This document shows positions 7,193 to 16,261 of a stretch of DNA of 64,000 bases, in pieces (position 1 is the first letter of the stretch; each line of letters opens with the position of its first letter). The notes beneath the pieces were generated by a model. It saw only the letters and a list, made by a program, of their open reading frames with translations, searched no databases and was not told the origin of the DNA. The stretch is from Pseudoalteromonas rubra (GTDB lineage Bacteria > Pseudomonadota > Gammaproteobacteria > Enterobacterales > Alteromonadaceae), in NCBI RefSeq assembly GCF_005887115.1, contig NZ_PNCJ01000027.1, forward strand, positions 1-64,000, read 5' to 3'. The translations under genes and the position numbers were made by a program.

Positions 7193-10100
7193 ATGTCTAA
7201 ACAGCTAAAAAATGAAGATTTTTTTGTAATTCGTACGCCCCGTCTGGGGCTGGAGCAGCTGGCTCAGTTTGGCGAAGAGAATGCCGACACCAATGTGCTG
7301 TTGGCCGCCTGGCTTGCCACGCCAGGAGTTGAAGAAGCCATTTACCTTGCAAGTCCGTCATTACTTGAGCGGATCGATCAGTGGCGAACTAAACCAGAAT
7401 CTAAACAGGGCAAAAAAGTGGCCCATGCCCTGATTAAATATATGGTACGCATGTGCTCTCGACCAACGCCATTTGGTCTGTTTTCTGGGATCCATCAGGG
7501 TAGCATCACCGATAGCACAGAACTGACAGTCGCGGACCTCGCCGAAGACAGCCGTAAAACTCGGCTCGATATGTTCTATCTGAACGCACTTAAAGAGCAC
7601 TTTATTAAGCATGCTTCCCGCTCAGATACACTGACTTACAAACCGAATACCTCGCATTACTTCATTGCCGATCAATGTCGATATATTGAGACATATTTGT
7701 CAGAAGAGACCATGCAATATCGTCTGAGCGCAGTAGAAAGCGATGAATATTTTCGTTTTGTATTGGCAGCTGCTCGCGATGGCAAGAGCTTCAATGCCCT
7801 GGTGGCGCAATTCAGTGAGCAGTATGCTGAGGCCGAACGCGAAGAAGTCGAAGCCTATATTCAAGACCTGATTGACGAAGGTGTATTGCTGGCAGACATT
7901 CCGCTGCCGCTGACCGGTGAGTCTCCGGATCGTGCCTTACTGAAGTCGATCACTGCCATCAATGAACTTGATACGGCTGATAAACTGGCGACCGCACTGG
8001 CGCAGATTGATACACTGGATAGCCAAAAAACCGGTGAAATTAAACCATATAAACAATTGCTGGAGCACCTGCAAAGCTTGCCGGTGAAAGTGCAGGAAAA
8101 CAAGCTATTCCAGAGTGACATTTATCGCCAGTTTAATGATTGTCAGTTGTCAGGACAGGAAGTTTTGCGCCTGCAAAAGCAGTTAGAACTGATCGCCGGC
8201 CTGAGCGTGTCGGGTCAGGGCAATGCATTAAGCCAATTCATAACCAAGTTCAATACACGTTTTGAGGGGCAGTTTGTGCCGCTCGATAAAATTCTGGATG
8301 ATGAATCGGGTATAGGTATTTCAACGGAAACGGGTTATGAGGCACCTCTGGTTGCGGGCCTGAATCTTGCCCGTAGCGGCAGCAGTCAACAGACCGCCCC
8401 CGAAGTCAGCGTGCTGGATGGTATTGTCGAAGACGCACTGAGTCAGCCCCAAAACCGCACTAAAGACTGTGTAGTGCTGCGTGGTAAAGAGCTGAAGCAA
8501 AAAATTAGCAATAAAGAAGCCGTTTCTAAGTTTCCTTTCTCCTTCGCGACTATGGTCAGCCTGTATCAGGATAACCGCGGCAATCCGGTTTATAAATTCA
8601 ATGGCTGTTATGGTCCGTCAGCGGCTAACCTGTTGGGTCGTTTTTGTCACCTGGATGACGGGCTTAAAGACAATGTGGTCGCGCACCTGGCGTCTGAACA
8701 GGCACACAGCGATGATGTGATTTTTGCTGAAGTTGTCCATATGCCAGAGGGGCGTCCGGGAAATGTGATTGCACGCCCGCATCTGCGTCAGTACGAAATC
8801 GTTTTCCTGGCTGACAGTGCGCTGGACGACGAGTACCAGATCCCATTGAGCGACCTGTATGTCTGGGTTGAAGGCCAAAAAGTGAAATTATGGAGTAAAC
8901 GCCTGAACAAACAAGTGGTACCGCGCTTGTCCAGTGCCCACAACTACTCTGCACGCAGCCTCAGTGCCTATAAATTCTTATGTATGTTGCAGCATCAGGA
9001 TGGCAGACCGCCACAATTTAAGCTGCCAGGCAGCCTGGATCGTGCCACCTTTGTACCACGCCTGATGTTGGATAATCTGATCCTGAGTGAAAAAATCTGG
9101 CGCATTGACCGAACAGAGCTTGAAGCCATCAGTAAAAAAGGCCAGTTTGATCGTACTAAACTGGATACGCTACTTGAGACTTATCAGCTTGACCCGCAAG
9201 TTAGCTTTGCTATGGCTGATAATGTGCTTCAACTGGACCTGCGTAACCCGGATATGTTTGCGATTTTACTTGCAGAAACCAAAGGTCACCGCCGTGTTGA
9301 GCTTAAAGAAGTGCTCAGCAATCATTATCCATCCCGGGTTGTGGATGCACAGGGTAACCACTACAGCAACGAAGTGATTATTCCGTTCATCAATGAGCAT
9401 GCTGATGTGCATCGTCATTTCAGTGATGATCCTTTGGGAAATATCACGGCTGCGCCATTGAAGCGTCGTTTTAGCGCCGGTTCGGAATGGCTGAGCCTGA
9501 AGATTTACTCAGGGAACTCGCTGGTCGAGCAATTGCTGACCGAAGAGCTATTGCCGCTGATTGAGCAAAATGGCGAACTGTACGACAAGTGGTTCTTCAT
9601 TCGTTATGGTGATCCAGACTGGCACCTGCGTCTGCGCTTCCATGGCGACCCCGGGTTGTTATGTGGTCAGCTATTGCCCAAGTTGAATGCGTTACTCGAT
9701 CCGAAAGTAGAAAGTGGCGAGTTACACAAAGTAGAACTGATGACTTATGAGCGTGAGGTTGAGCGCTATGGTGGACCAGAGTCGATGGCACTGGTTGAGT
9801 CACTGTTTATGTACGACAGTGTACTCATTGCGAAAACCTGCGCGCTGGTGGACGAATACGGTGAAGACATGCGCTGGCGGATGGCTCTGGCACAGACTCA
9901 TAAGTTACTGGATCTGTTTGAATACGATGCAGCCACTCGCTTTGCGCTGGTCAGTCAGTTACGCGATGGCTTTGGCAGAGAGTTCAATGAAACCAGTGTT
10001 TTGCGTAAGCAGTTGGGTAATCGTTACCGTGACTATGAAGCGCAGCTGGACAAGGACTTTGCATTGCTGACCAAACAAACAGATGCGCAAGCCGACGAAG

Positions 10101-10339
10101 CACAGCAGGCACTGTTTGAGATCCTGTCACAGTGGTATCAGGCGGCAGAGCCTGTGGTTGGGGTTCTCAACCGTATGATCGACGAAGGCAAACTTAATTG
10201 TACCAAAGATACGCTGATGGGGTCTTTGTTGCACATGCACAATAACCGTATGTTCAAGGCCTATGGCCGCGAGCAGGAACTGGTTATCCACGATATGCTC
10301 CGTCGTAAGTACTTCTCGGCGGATAAAAAAGCCGATTAA
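7193..10339 (+). CDS. Class I lanthipeptide dehydratase (LanB), full length
   Basis: LanB enzymes use glutamyl-tRNA to glutamylate Ser/Thr of a precursor, then eliminate glutamate to give dehydroamino acids. The N-terminal glutamylation domain is recognisable (MVRMCSRPTPFGLFSG). The C-terminal SpaB_C/thiopeptide-type elimination domain starts near residue 763 with WLSLKIYSG and KWFFIRYGDPDWHLRLRF. At 1048 residues both domains are present in one chain, as in NisB. ATG 7193 is favoured over GTG 7190 by AGGGAG six bases upstream. It is last in the operon, before a terminator. The substrates are inferred to be the array peptides at 1-309. Confidence 0.93.
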   Translation: MSKQLKNEDFFVIRTPRLGLEQLAQFGEENADTNVLLAAWLATPGVEEAIYLASPSLLERIDQWRTKPESKQGKKVAHALIKYMVRMCSRPTPFGLFSGIHQGSITDSTELTVADLAEDSRKTRLDMFYLNALKEHFIKHASRSDTLTYKPNTSHYFIADQCRYIETYLSEETMQYRLSAVESDEYFRFVLAAARDGKSFNALVAQFSEQYAEAEREEVEAYIQDLIDEGVLLADIPLPLTGESPDRALLKSITAINELDTADKLATALAQIDTLDSQKTGEIKPYKQLLEHLQSLPVKVQENKLFQSDIYRQFNDCQLSGQEVLRLQKQLELIAGLSVSGQGNALSQFITKFNTRFEGQFVPLDKILDDESGIGISTETGYEAPLVAGLNLARSGSSQQTAPEVSVLDGIVEDALSQPQNRTKDCVVLRGKELKQKISNKEAVSKFPFSFATMVSLYQDNRGNPVYKFNGCYGPSAANLLGRFCHLDDGLKDNVVAHLASEQAHSDDVIFAEVVHMPEGRPGNVIARPHLRQYEIVFLADSALDDEYQIPLSDLYVWVEGQKVKLWSKRLNKQVVPRLSSAHNYSARSLSAYKFLCMLQHQDGRPPQFKLPGSLDRATFVPRLMLDNLILSEKIWRIDRTELEAISKKGQFDRTKLDTLLETYQLDPQVSFAMADNVLQLDLRNPDMFAILLAETKGHRRVELKEVLSNHYPSRVVDAQGNHYSNEVIIPFINEHADVHRHFSDDPLGNITAAPLKRRFSAGSEWLSLKIYSGNSLVEQLLTEELLPLIEQNGELYDKWFFIRYGDPDWHLRLRFHGDPGLLCGQLLPKLNALLDPKVESGELHKVELMTYEREVERYGGPESMALVESLFMYDSVLIAKTCALVDEYGEDMRWRMALAQTHKLLDLFEYDAATRFALVSQLRDGFGREFNETSVLRKQLGNRYRDYEAQLDKDFALLTKQTDAQADEAQQALFEILSQWYQAAEPVVGVLNRMIDEGKLNCTKDTLMGSLLHMHNNRMFKAYGREQELVIHDMLRRKYFSADKKAD

Positions 10340-10351
10340 GTGATTGAGCAG

Positions 10352-10382
10352 CAAAAAGCGCGCCTGTGGTGCGCTTTTTGTG
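10352..10382 (+). terminator. Rho-independent terminator of the lanthipeptide modification operon
   Basis: AAAAAGCGC pairs with GCGCTTTTT around a short loop and is followed by GTGTTTGT. It starts 13 nt after the LanB stop codon. Confidence 0.8.
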
Positions 10383-10435
10383 TTTGTGGGGTCCTTTGAC
10401 TACCCTTGAGTAATAACAAAATGAAGGATGGTGTT

Positions 10436-10978
10436 ATGACCCGAACAGTAACGCTCTGGCTTAGTTTGCTGGTCCTGCTTGTGTGGCATGTTCAGGTGCT
10501 GGCTGAGGACAAAAAATCAGCGCCGCTTACCAAAGAGCTGGCTGTGTTTCAGCCGTTTTTGGGGACCTGGCAGGCGGATTTTGAGGTACCGGCGGGCAAG
10601 CCACCGATGCGTGATATCAGCCGCTGGGAGCGAGCGCTCAATGGCACAGCGGTGCGCACTTTACATTCTATCAATGCAGGTATGTATGGTGGCGAGTCGC
10701 TGATTTTCTGGGATAAGAGCAAAAATGCGGTGGTTTTTTATTACTTCACCACTGCGGGATTCTATACCCACGGCACCATAGAAGTCCTCAGCCCTACTGA
10801 GTTTGTTGCTTTTGAGGACGTGACTGGCAATAAAGATGGCATAACTCAGGTGAAATCCATTAGCCGTTTTAAGGATAATCGCTTTGAAGTATCAACCCAG
10901 TATCTTAAACAGGGAAAATGGACAGAGCCGGAGCTGCGTACCTATGTGCGCAGCAATGAAACGGTACAGTTTAAGTAA
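10436..10978 (+). CDS. Secreted lipocalin-like (DUF1579-type) protein
   Basis: A clear Sec signal peptide (TVTLWLSLLVLLVWHVQVLA) precedes a 160-residue beta-rich domain starting FLGTWQADFEVP. It resembles the DUF1579/lipocalin-like fold that begins with LGTW and alternates short strands. No catalytic residues can be named and the ligand is unknown. AAGGA lies seven bases before ATG 10436; the frame is open further upstream, but those starts would bury the signal peptide. It is followed 38 bp later by a membrane AraC regulator, a likely co-transcribed pair. Confidence 0.6.
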   Translation: MTRTVTLWLSLLVLLVWHVQVLAEDKKSAPLTKELAVFQPFLGTWQADFEVPAGKPPMRDISRWERALNGTAVRTLHSINAGMYGGESLIFWDKSKNAVVFYYFTTAGFYTHGTIEVLSPTEFVAFEDVTGNKDGITQVKSISRFKDNRFEVSTQYLKQGKWTEPELRTYVRSNETVQFK

Positions 10979-11016
10979 CCGGTGCAGCCAACTATAACAA
11001 CAATAAAGAGTTAAAC

Positions 11017-12063
11017 GTGTTCACCTCGCTCAGTATTTCAGGGCTGACTGTGTTTCAGCTGATCTTTGCCTGGCAAATGTGCTTTGCCGTAATACTGGTG
11101 TGGCAAAATCCACATAGCCGCTGCCTGGTATTATTCTTTGTTTTTCAGACCTTACTCTGCCTTGCCAACGTGCTTGAAAGTGCTGGTTTTACGCTGGCAG
11201 GGTATGTCATCACACCTGCCTTTACTGTGGCCATGGGGCCAGTCTGGTATCTCAGTGTCCGCAACCTGGTCGGTGCATCTACAGATGGCTTGCAGTCTGC
11301 CCGCCATCTGCTGTTACCTTTGGTGTCGCTGGGATTGACCGACTATGTTCAGCCGCTTATTGCGCTGGGCAGCATTATGCTGCTGGGCTATCTGGTGGCG
11401 TCTTTAAAGTTGCTGCGTGATTATCGCGACACGGTGTATCAGGTACATGCCGATGCGGCAACGATGGATCTCACCTGGCTGACCAGATTGCTTGGCGTGT
11501 ATATCGTGCTGAGTGTGACGGATTTTGTGCGCATGAATGTGCAGCCTATCACGCCCATGCCCTGGAAAGCCTACTGGTATTTAGCCCATGAAGTGGGCTT
11601 CTTTGCTATTCTGTCTGTGTTGCTGATTGGCGTGATAAAGCAGCCGCAGTTGTTTAATCGCCTGGCCCAATATCAAACCCTCAGTCAGCGTGATGACGCT
11701 GCACAGGACACGCAGCTGGCGCAGTCGATATTTGTAGCGGTAGATGCACAGGTTCGGGAGCAGGGGCTGTTTTGTCAGCCCCGACTGAGTATTCAGCATA
11801 TCGCAGATCAGCTGTCACTGGGTGTGAAGCAGGTTTCGTGGGCCATTAATTCGGTGTCTGGACATAACTTCTCTAACTATATCAATGAAGTAAGGCTTGA
11901 GCAGATTGAAAAACAGTTGGCTGATCCGGCTTATGCCGGGGCGTCGGTGCTCGATATTGCGATGAACAATGGGTTTAATGCCAAGTCGACCTTCAATCAG
12001 GCCTTCAAAACCCGCACGGGAATGACGCCGACGCGTTTTCGACATGGTGCGCTGAAAAACTAA
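11017..12063 (+). CDS. Membrane-bound AraC-family transcriptional regulator
   Basis: The N-terminal half (about residues 1-210) has around seven hydrophobic helices. The C-terminal 100 residues form a double helix-turn-helix AraC domain (LSIQHIADQLSLGVKQVSWAI and VLDIAMNNGFNAKSTFNQAF, ending MTPTRFR). This layout fits membrane sensors that contact DNA directly. GTG 11017 follows TAAAGAG. The signal is unknown. Likely targets are the upstream secreted-protein gene or the S41-type gene downstream, which has an inverted repeat in front of it. A second regulator of the same layout is encoded at 16750-17820. Confidence 0.88.
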   Translation: MFTSLSISGLTVFQLIFAWQMCFAVILVWQNPHSRCLVLFFVFQTLLCLANVLESAGFTLAGYVITPAFTVAMGPVWYLSVRNLVGASTDGLQSARHLLLPLVSLGLTDYVQPLIALGSIMLLGYLVASLKLLRDYRDTVYQVHADAATMDLTWLTRLLGVYIVLSVTDFVRMNVQPITPMPWKAYWYLAHEVGFFAILSVLLIGVIKQPQLFNRLAQYQTLSQRDDAAQDTQLAQSIFVAVDAQVREQGLFCQPRLSIQHIADQLSLGVKQVSWAINSVSGHNFSNYINEVRLEQIEKQLADPAYAGASVLDIAMNNGFNAKSTFNQAFKTRTGMTPTRFRHGALKN

Positions 12064-12072
12064 CCAAATTCC

Positions 12073-12114
12073 ACTTTTATTCGTTCAGGATCCGGAATCT
12101 GGACGAATAAAAGT
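12073..12114. promoter_or_regulatory. Perfect 12-bp inverted repeat between AraC regulator and S41 gene
   Basis: ACTTTTATTCGT at 12073-12084 is mirrored by ACGAATAAAAGT at 12103-12114, with further partial pairing inwards (TCAG/CTGG). It could be a bidirectional terminator for the AraC gene or an operator for the following gene. There is no clean T-run on the plus strand. Confidence 0.55.
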
Positions 12115-12129
12115 AGTTTATTCAATACA

Positions 12130-12157
12130 TTGGTTCTTAACTTAAGAGGAGAACCAA
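12130..12157 (+). promoter_or_regulatory. Hairpin enclosing the ribosome binding site of the S41 gene
   Basis: TTGGTTCT (12130-12137) pairs perfectly with AGAACCAA (12150-12157), which ends directly at the ATG (12158). The Shine-Dalgarno AGGAG at 12147-12151 lies at the loop-stem junction, so folding would hinder initiation. This is direct from sequence; a regulatory role is inference. Confidence 0.5.
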
Positions 12158-13924
12158 ATGTATAAAGCCGTTTTTGGACTACTCGGACTCATCATTGTGA
12201 GTTGTCAGCAGTCACATGCAACCCCGTCACGTGGTACACCCGGGTATCATAACGATGCATATCAAATTCCCGTGTTGCCTAATCAGGTAAGCGATCCGGT
12301 TGGTTATTACCACAGCAAAGAGCAGCTGTTTACCCTGGTTGAACGTGAAGACTGGCCTGCGGTGGTTAAACTGGCCACCGAGCTGACCACAGACTATAAA
12401 AACGATGGTGTTACCTGGTACCTGCTGAGCCTGGGGTATCGTCAGCAACAGCAGTGGCAGGCAGCTATCGCCCCCCTTAAACGGGCGTTGCGGTTAGGCG
12501 TGCGGTTAAAGCGTTTGCCGAAATGGCATGACAATCCCAATGACATGATGGTGACCTTAGCAGAGTTGTATGGTGCACTTAAAGATAAGCGTAATGCCAT
12601 GTTGTGGCTTGAGCGGGCACTCGAGGCGCGCTGGGACGACAAACCGGCACTAACGGGTCGCAGTCTGTTTAGTCGTAAGCCGAATCCGCATTTTGTGGCG
12701 TTTGCACAGGATGATGACTTTCGTCAGTTAGTGGGCGCAGAGCCCGCCGGGGAGTTTGGCAGAGACGCACGCTGGCGTCATGATCTGCATTATCTGGCCG
12801 ATGAAATCAGGCGTTTACATGTGTCGGCCTTTCACCGCATGAGCGAGCAGGACTTTGAGCGCAAGGTCGCGCAGATTGATAAGCGCATTCCCGCTTTGAG
12901 TGACCAGCAGGTCGTATTTGAGCTGATGCAGCTGCTCGGCATGCTGGAAAATGGTCACAACTTCATTATTCCGGCCTGGGGTAAGGCGGGCAACACTCAG
13001 CAGTTACCCGTGCAGTTTTATCTGTTTGAAGAAGGGCTGTTTATTGTGGCAGCTGACTCAGACTATCAACACCTCATTGGCAAGCAGGTTCTAAAAATAG
13101 GAAACACACCGGCATTACAGGCGCTGGAAAAAACCGGGGAGGTTAACCCGCGCGATAATAATATGCAGCAAGCGTGGCTGGGGCCTTACTATTTGAGCCT
13201 GACTCAGGTATTGCAGGGGCTTGGGGTGGTTGAAGACGCAAGCAAAGTCACGCTGACGGTTCGTGGAGGTGAGCTGCAAACACAGCAGCTGACGCTGACG
13301 CCGCGCGCTATGCAGTTTAATGGCTTTCCAAAGCTGCCACGCCAGCACCCGCATTCAGAGCCTTACTGGTCCAAATTGTTGCCTGAACACAAGGCACTTT
13401 ATGTGAACTTTAATGCCGTACGTGAGCGCAAGGATGTGTCGCTGGATGCTTTTAACCAGGAGCTACGCGATACCCTGCTGGCCGGGCAGGCGGAGCACTT
13501 TATTTTGGACCTGCGTGATAACAGCGGTGGAAATGGCTTTTTGCTGCCCAGTACCATAGCCACCGCAGTACTATTTGAGGCTCTGGTACCTGAGGGTAAG
13601 CTGATCATTCTGGTTGGACGCAATACCTTCTCAGCCGGTCACGACCTGCTGGTGAGGATCAGTAAGCTGACCAGCCCTGTCCTGGTCGGCGAGCCTTCGG
13701 GCACCCGACCTAACGCCATTGGTGAGGCGGGTTGGTTTACTTTGCCCTACAGTGGCCAAATTGGCGTGATCTCATCGCAGTTTCATCAACAAGGAGCAGC
13801 AGAAGACAGTCGGGTGTGGCTGGCACCGGACCTACCGGTGGCTCTGACGGCAAAGGGCTACTTTGCTAATAAAGATGCGGTGCTGGATGCGGCGCTGACC
13901 TTAGTGTCCAACGGCTCACGCTGA
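12158..13924 (+). CDS. Lipoprotein with TPR-like N terminus and S41-type peptidase domain
   Basis: An N-terminal signal with a lipobox (LIIVSC, Cys at about 16) points to a lipoprotein. Residues about 50-180 look like helical repeats. The C-terminal half has the S41/tail-specific protease core: HFILDLRDNSGGNG and the presumed nucleophile Ser in NTFSAGHD, followed by VLVGEPSGTRPNAIGE. The 588-residue length exceeds a minimal S41 domain because of the helical part. Substrates are unknown. Its 3' end overlaps the convergent serine hydrolase gene by 67 nt. Translation may be controlled by the hairpin at 12130-12157. Confidence 0.8.
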   Translation: MYKAVFGLLGLIIVSCQQSHATPSRGTPGYHNDAYQIPVLPNQVSDPVGYYHSKEQLFTLVEREDWPAVVKLATELTTDYKNDGVTWYLLSLGYRQQQQWQAAIAPLKRALRLGVRLKRLPKWHDNPNDMMVTLAELYGALKDKRNAMLWLERALEARWDDKPALTGRSLFSRKPNPHFVAFAQDDDFRQLVGAEPAGEFGRDARWRHDLHYLADEIRRLHVSAFHRMSEQDFERKVAQIDKRIPALSDQQVVFELMQLLGMLENGHNFIIPAWGKAGNTQQLPVQFYLFEEGLFIVAADSDYQHLIGKQVLKIGNTPALQALEKTGEVNPRDNNMQQAWLGPYYLSLTQVLQGLGVVEDASKVTLTVRGGELQTQQLTLTPRAMQFNGFPKLPRQHPHSEPYWSKLLPEHKALYVNFNAVRERKDVSLDAFNQELRDTLLAGQAEHFILDLRDNSGGNGFLLPSTIATAVLFEALVPEGKLIILVGRNTFSAGHDLLVRISKLTSPVLVGEPSGTRPNAIGEAGWFTLPYSGQIGVISSQFHQQGAAEDSRVWLAPDLPVALTAKGYFANKDAVLDAALTLVSNGSR

Positions 13925-15162
13925 TCCTGCTCTGCCTGCTGCACATAAGTATGCGCCAGCTTGAGTGCCGCTTCACCGAAGATCCAAAACGGCTTGGTTT
14001 TACTGTTGATATTCACCGCTACGCTAAGCTGGTGGCGAGGTACCACAATTAACATGCTCTGCGATCCTCGCGATACGCCGCCGTGGTGATAGTAAGTAAA
14101 CGCGGGCTGGCCGTTATGCTGGTACTCATGACGACGCCATCCCAGTGCGTAGTTTTGCGGGTTGACCTCGCCATGATTCAGGCGCTGTGGTGTCCAGATC
14201 TGTTTGCGCACCGCCGGGTGCAAATAATGGGGGTCGAGATAACCACAGCCGAGCCGCACAAGGTCACTGGGTGTGCTGACAAGGCCACCTCCTGCCAGCC
14301 GATGGCTGAGGTTAACCGGGCGCCAGGGAATGTACCGGGCGTCCTGCCCCCGACGATTGAAGTAAAAGGTGACCAGCTTGTCGGCCTGTGACTCTGCGCC
14401 ACTTTGATTCATTCCCAGTGGCGTCAGTACATGCTGATGCAGCAAGTCGAGATAGGCGCCCTGCCCATGTTGTGCCAGTACAGCACTCAGCAAAACGGTA
14501 CCATAGCTGGAGTAATAAAATGCGTCACCCGGTTTGGTACGCAGCGGTCCTTGATCAAACTGTGCAACGGCATCCTGCACTCGATCAAACTGAGTATTCA
14601 GGCTGAGCGAATGATACAGCCCGATTAAATCCTGATTGCCTTTGTAGTGGGGTAAACCGGCACTGTGTGATGCCAGCTGGCGCGGGGTAATATCCTGCCA
14701 CGCCGGGTTGGGCAGTGGGGTCAGGCTGTCTTGTAGCGGCGTATCCAGGTTAAAGTTTTGTTCCTGCATGAGTTTTGCCATGAGTGTGGCAGTTACGGCT
14801 TTAGAAGTACTGCCGATGCGAAACTGATGCGCGGGTGTAAGCGCGGTTTTGGTTTTGATGTCGGCATAGCCGAGCGTGCCCTGCCAGACAAGCTGACCAC
14901 GATGCGCAATGGCAGCAGAAATACCGGGCGCGTTGCTTGCCGCTCTGGTGGTCTTAAGAATATCAGTGGCCCGGGTATTGAATGCACCGAGCGCCGGTGC
15001 GTGATGTGACTGGTGTGGTAAAGGGCCCTGGGGGAGCGGCGCAGCGCTGGCCAGCACCGGCACTTTTTCCAGATTGAAGGCATAAAACTGATAGACGGGC
15101 CAGCCAAAATAGGCCAGCGCGGTTAGGAGCAGTAATGTCAGCAGACTGAACAGGCGTTTCAT
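13858..15162 (-). CDS. Serine hydrolase of the beta-lactamase/class C (S12-like) family
   Basis: An N-terminal hydrophobic anchor or signal (about residues 4-22) is followed by a penicillin-binding-protein-like fold. The SxxK motif is STSK near residue 119 (FRIGSTSKAVTA). The YxN box is replaced by Tyr-Ser-Ser (YYSSYG), and the third box is HHGGVSRGS. Such proteins include esterases, D-aminopeptidases and peptidoglycan-acting hydrolases, so the substrate cannot be read from sequence. The 434-residue length is ordinary. The start is supported by AAGGA eight bases upstream, itself touching a palindrome. Confidence 0.85.
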   Translation of the reverse strand: MKRLFSLLTLLLLTALAYFGWPVYQFYAFNLEKVPVLASAAPLPQGPLPHQSHHAPALGAFNTRATDILKTTRAASNAPGISAAIAHRGQLVWQGTLGYADIKTKTALTPAHQFRIGSTSKAVTATLMAKLMQEQNFNLDTPLQDSLTPLPNPAWQDITPRQLASHSAGLPHYKGNQDLIGLYHSLSLNTQFDRVQDAVAQFDQGPLRTKPGDAFYYSSYGTVLLSAVLAQHGQGAYLDLLHQHVLTPLGMNQSGAESQADKLVTFYFNRRGQDARYIPWRPVNLSHRLAGGGLVSTPSDLVRLGCGYLDPHYLHPAVRKQIWTPQRLNHGEVNPQNYALGWRRHEYQHNGQPAFTYYHHGGVSRGSQSMLIVVPRHQLSVAVNINSKTKPFWIFGEAALKLAHTYVQQAEQDQREPLDTKVSAASSTASLLAK

Positions 15163-15170
15163 TGGCGATC

Positions 15171-15211
15171 CTTAATTCTCGATAAACTAACTTAACTATC
15201 TGAGAATTAAG
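15171..15211. promoter_or_regulatory. Perfect 10-bp inverted repeat upstream of the serine hydrolase gene
   Basis: CTTAATTCTC at 15171-15180 is mirrored by GAGAATTAAG at 15202-15211, with a 21-nt spacer. The gene-proximal arm overlaps the Shine-Dalgarno of the minus-strand hydrolase gene. It may be an operator, perhaps for the divergent XRE regulator at 15453, or an RNA hairpin. Confidence 0.45.
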
Positions 15212-15452
15212 CTTTTAAATCTTGTCTAAAGTGAAAAATGCTGGCCGATTCTGAAATGGTGGCTAAATCAGTGGCTAAACAGGTGGATCCGGTCAGGCCA
15301 TGTGGGCAAAAAAACGACCCGTTTTGCAGTGGGTTAATCTTGTCTGAGGCTGGTATGGCGTAATATTCCTGCGTATGCTTGAATATTCATCTTGTTATTA
15401 ATCCATGACTTACCAAGACTGGCCGCAAGATAAACAACACAAGGACCTAGTC

Positions 15453-16181
15453 ATGACACTTGGACAATACATAAAACAACTCAGACAACAAAGGGCGTTG
15501 AGCCAGCCGCAATTGGCCTCACAAATGACGGTTGAGCAGAGCTACCTGTCTAAACTGGAGAACGATCATTCAATTCCTTCCAATGAGGTGTTCAGGAAAC
15601 TGCTGGCCGCACTGGATCTGGACTTAGGGAGCTTTATGCAAGGGGTTGCTGAGCAGGGCGACAAGCAGAGCCTGACACAGATCCCGGATATTGAAGCCTG
15701 GTACCAAAACCTGGATAAACATAAGCTGGCACGGCGGCGTAGCTGGATACTCATGGCACTGGTGTGTATCTCTTTGGGGTGTGCACTATTTTACAGTGGC
15801 TATCGCGCGCTCTTTTTCCCTGAGCGCCAGTATGAATACCACTCCTATGGGGAGTTACGAGACGAAGAGCCTCTCGATTTGTACACGCGCTGGCATCGTT
15901 ACGTCAGTGACGCGGATAAACAGAACCGGGCCGACTATGATGCGCTGCGACTGATGTATCAGAAGCGTCAGGCGCCGGAGTTATTGTACAGTTTTGACTA
16001 TCGCGGCAGTGCTTTTGTGGTACAGGTCGATAACGGTCGCCGGTATTTTGAAGTGCAGCCTGAGCGTGTACATCATGTATCTCGTCCCGGTAATGCCTGG
16101 ATGCAGTTTATCGGTATCGTGCTGTTTGTCGCAGGTTTACTGGCCCTGTTACTTGAACGTCGCTACGCCCGTGCTCACTAG
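15453..16181 (+). CDS. XRE-family transcriptional regulator with membrane segments
   Basis: The N terminus is an XRE helix-turn-helix (residues 6-65, with LSQPQLASQ and QSYLSKLENDHSIPSNE). It is followed by a membrane helix near 95-118, a roughly 100-residue extracytoplasmic part and a second helix near the C terminus (FIGIVLFVAGLLALLL). ATG 15453 is chosen over 15405 because AAGGA lies seven bases before it and the HTH starts at once. It may sense an envelope signal. It is divergent from the serine hydrolase gene across a roughly 290-bp region with a palindrome, so regulation of that gene is possible. Confidence 0.82.
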   Translation: MTLGQYIKQLRQQRALSQPQLASQMTVEQSYLSKLENDHSIPSNEVFRKLLAALDLDLGSFMQGVAEQGDKQSLTQIPDIEAWYQNLDKHKLARRRSWILMALVCISLGCALFYSGYRALFFPERQYEYHSYGELRDEEPLDLYTRWHRYVSDADKQNRADYDALRLMYQKRQAPELLYSFDYRGSAFVVQVDNGRRYFEVQPERVHHVSRPGNAWMQFIGIVLFVAGLLALLLERRYARAH

Positions 16182-16261
16182 CCAGGTCGTCATATACTGC
16201 TTAGGCGGGAAAATACGTGCGTAGCGCGATATACTCAGCGTATCAGTAGCAGGAGTGAGTT

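Noticed and set aside
12073..12114. Inverted repeat as a definite Rho-independent terminator
   Set aside because: The stem is strong but no U-run follows on the plus strand, so it is kept as an undefined regulatory element.
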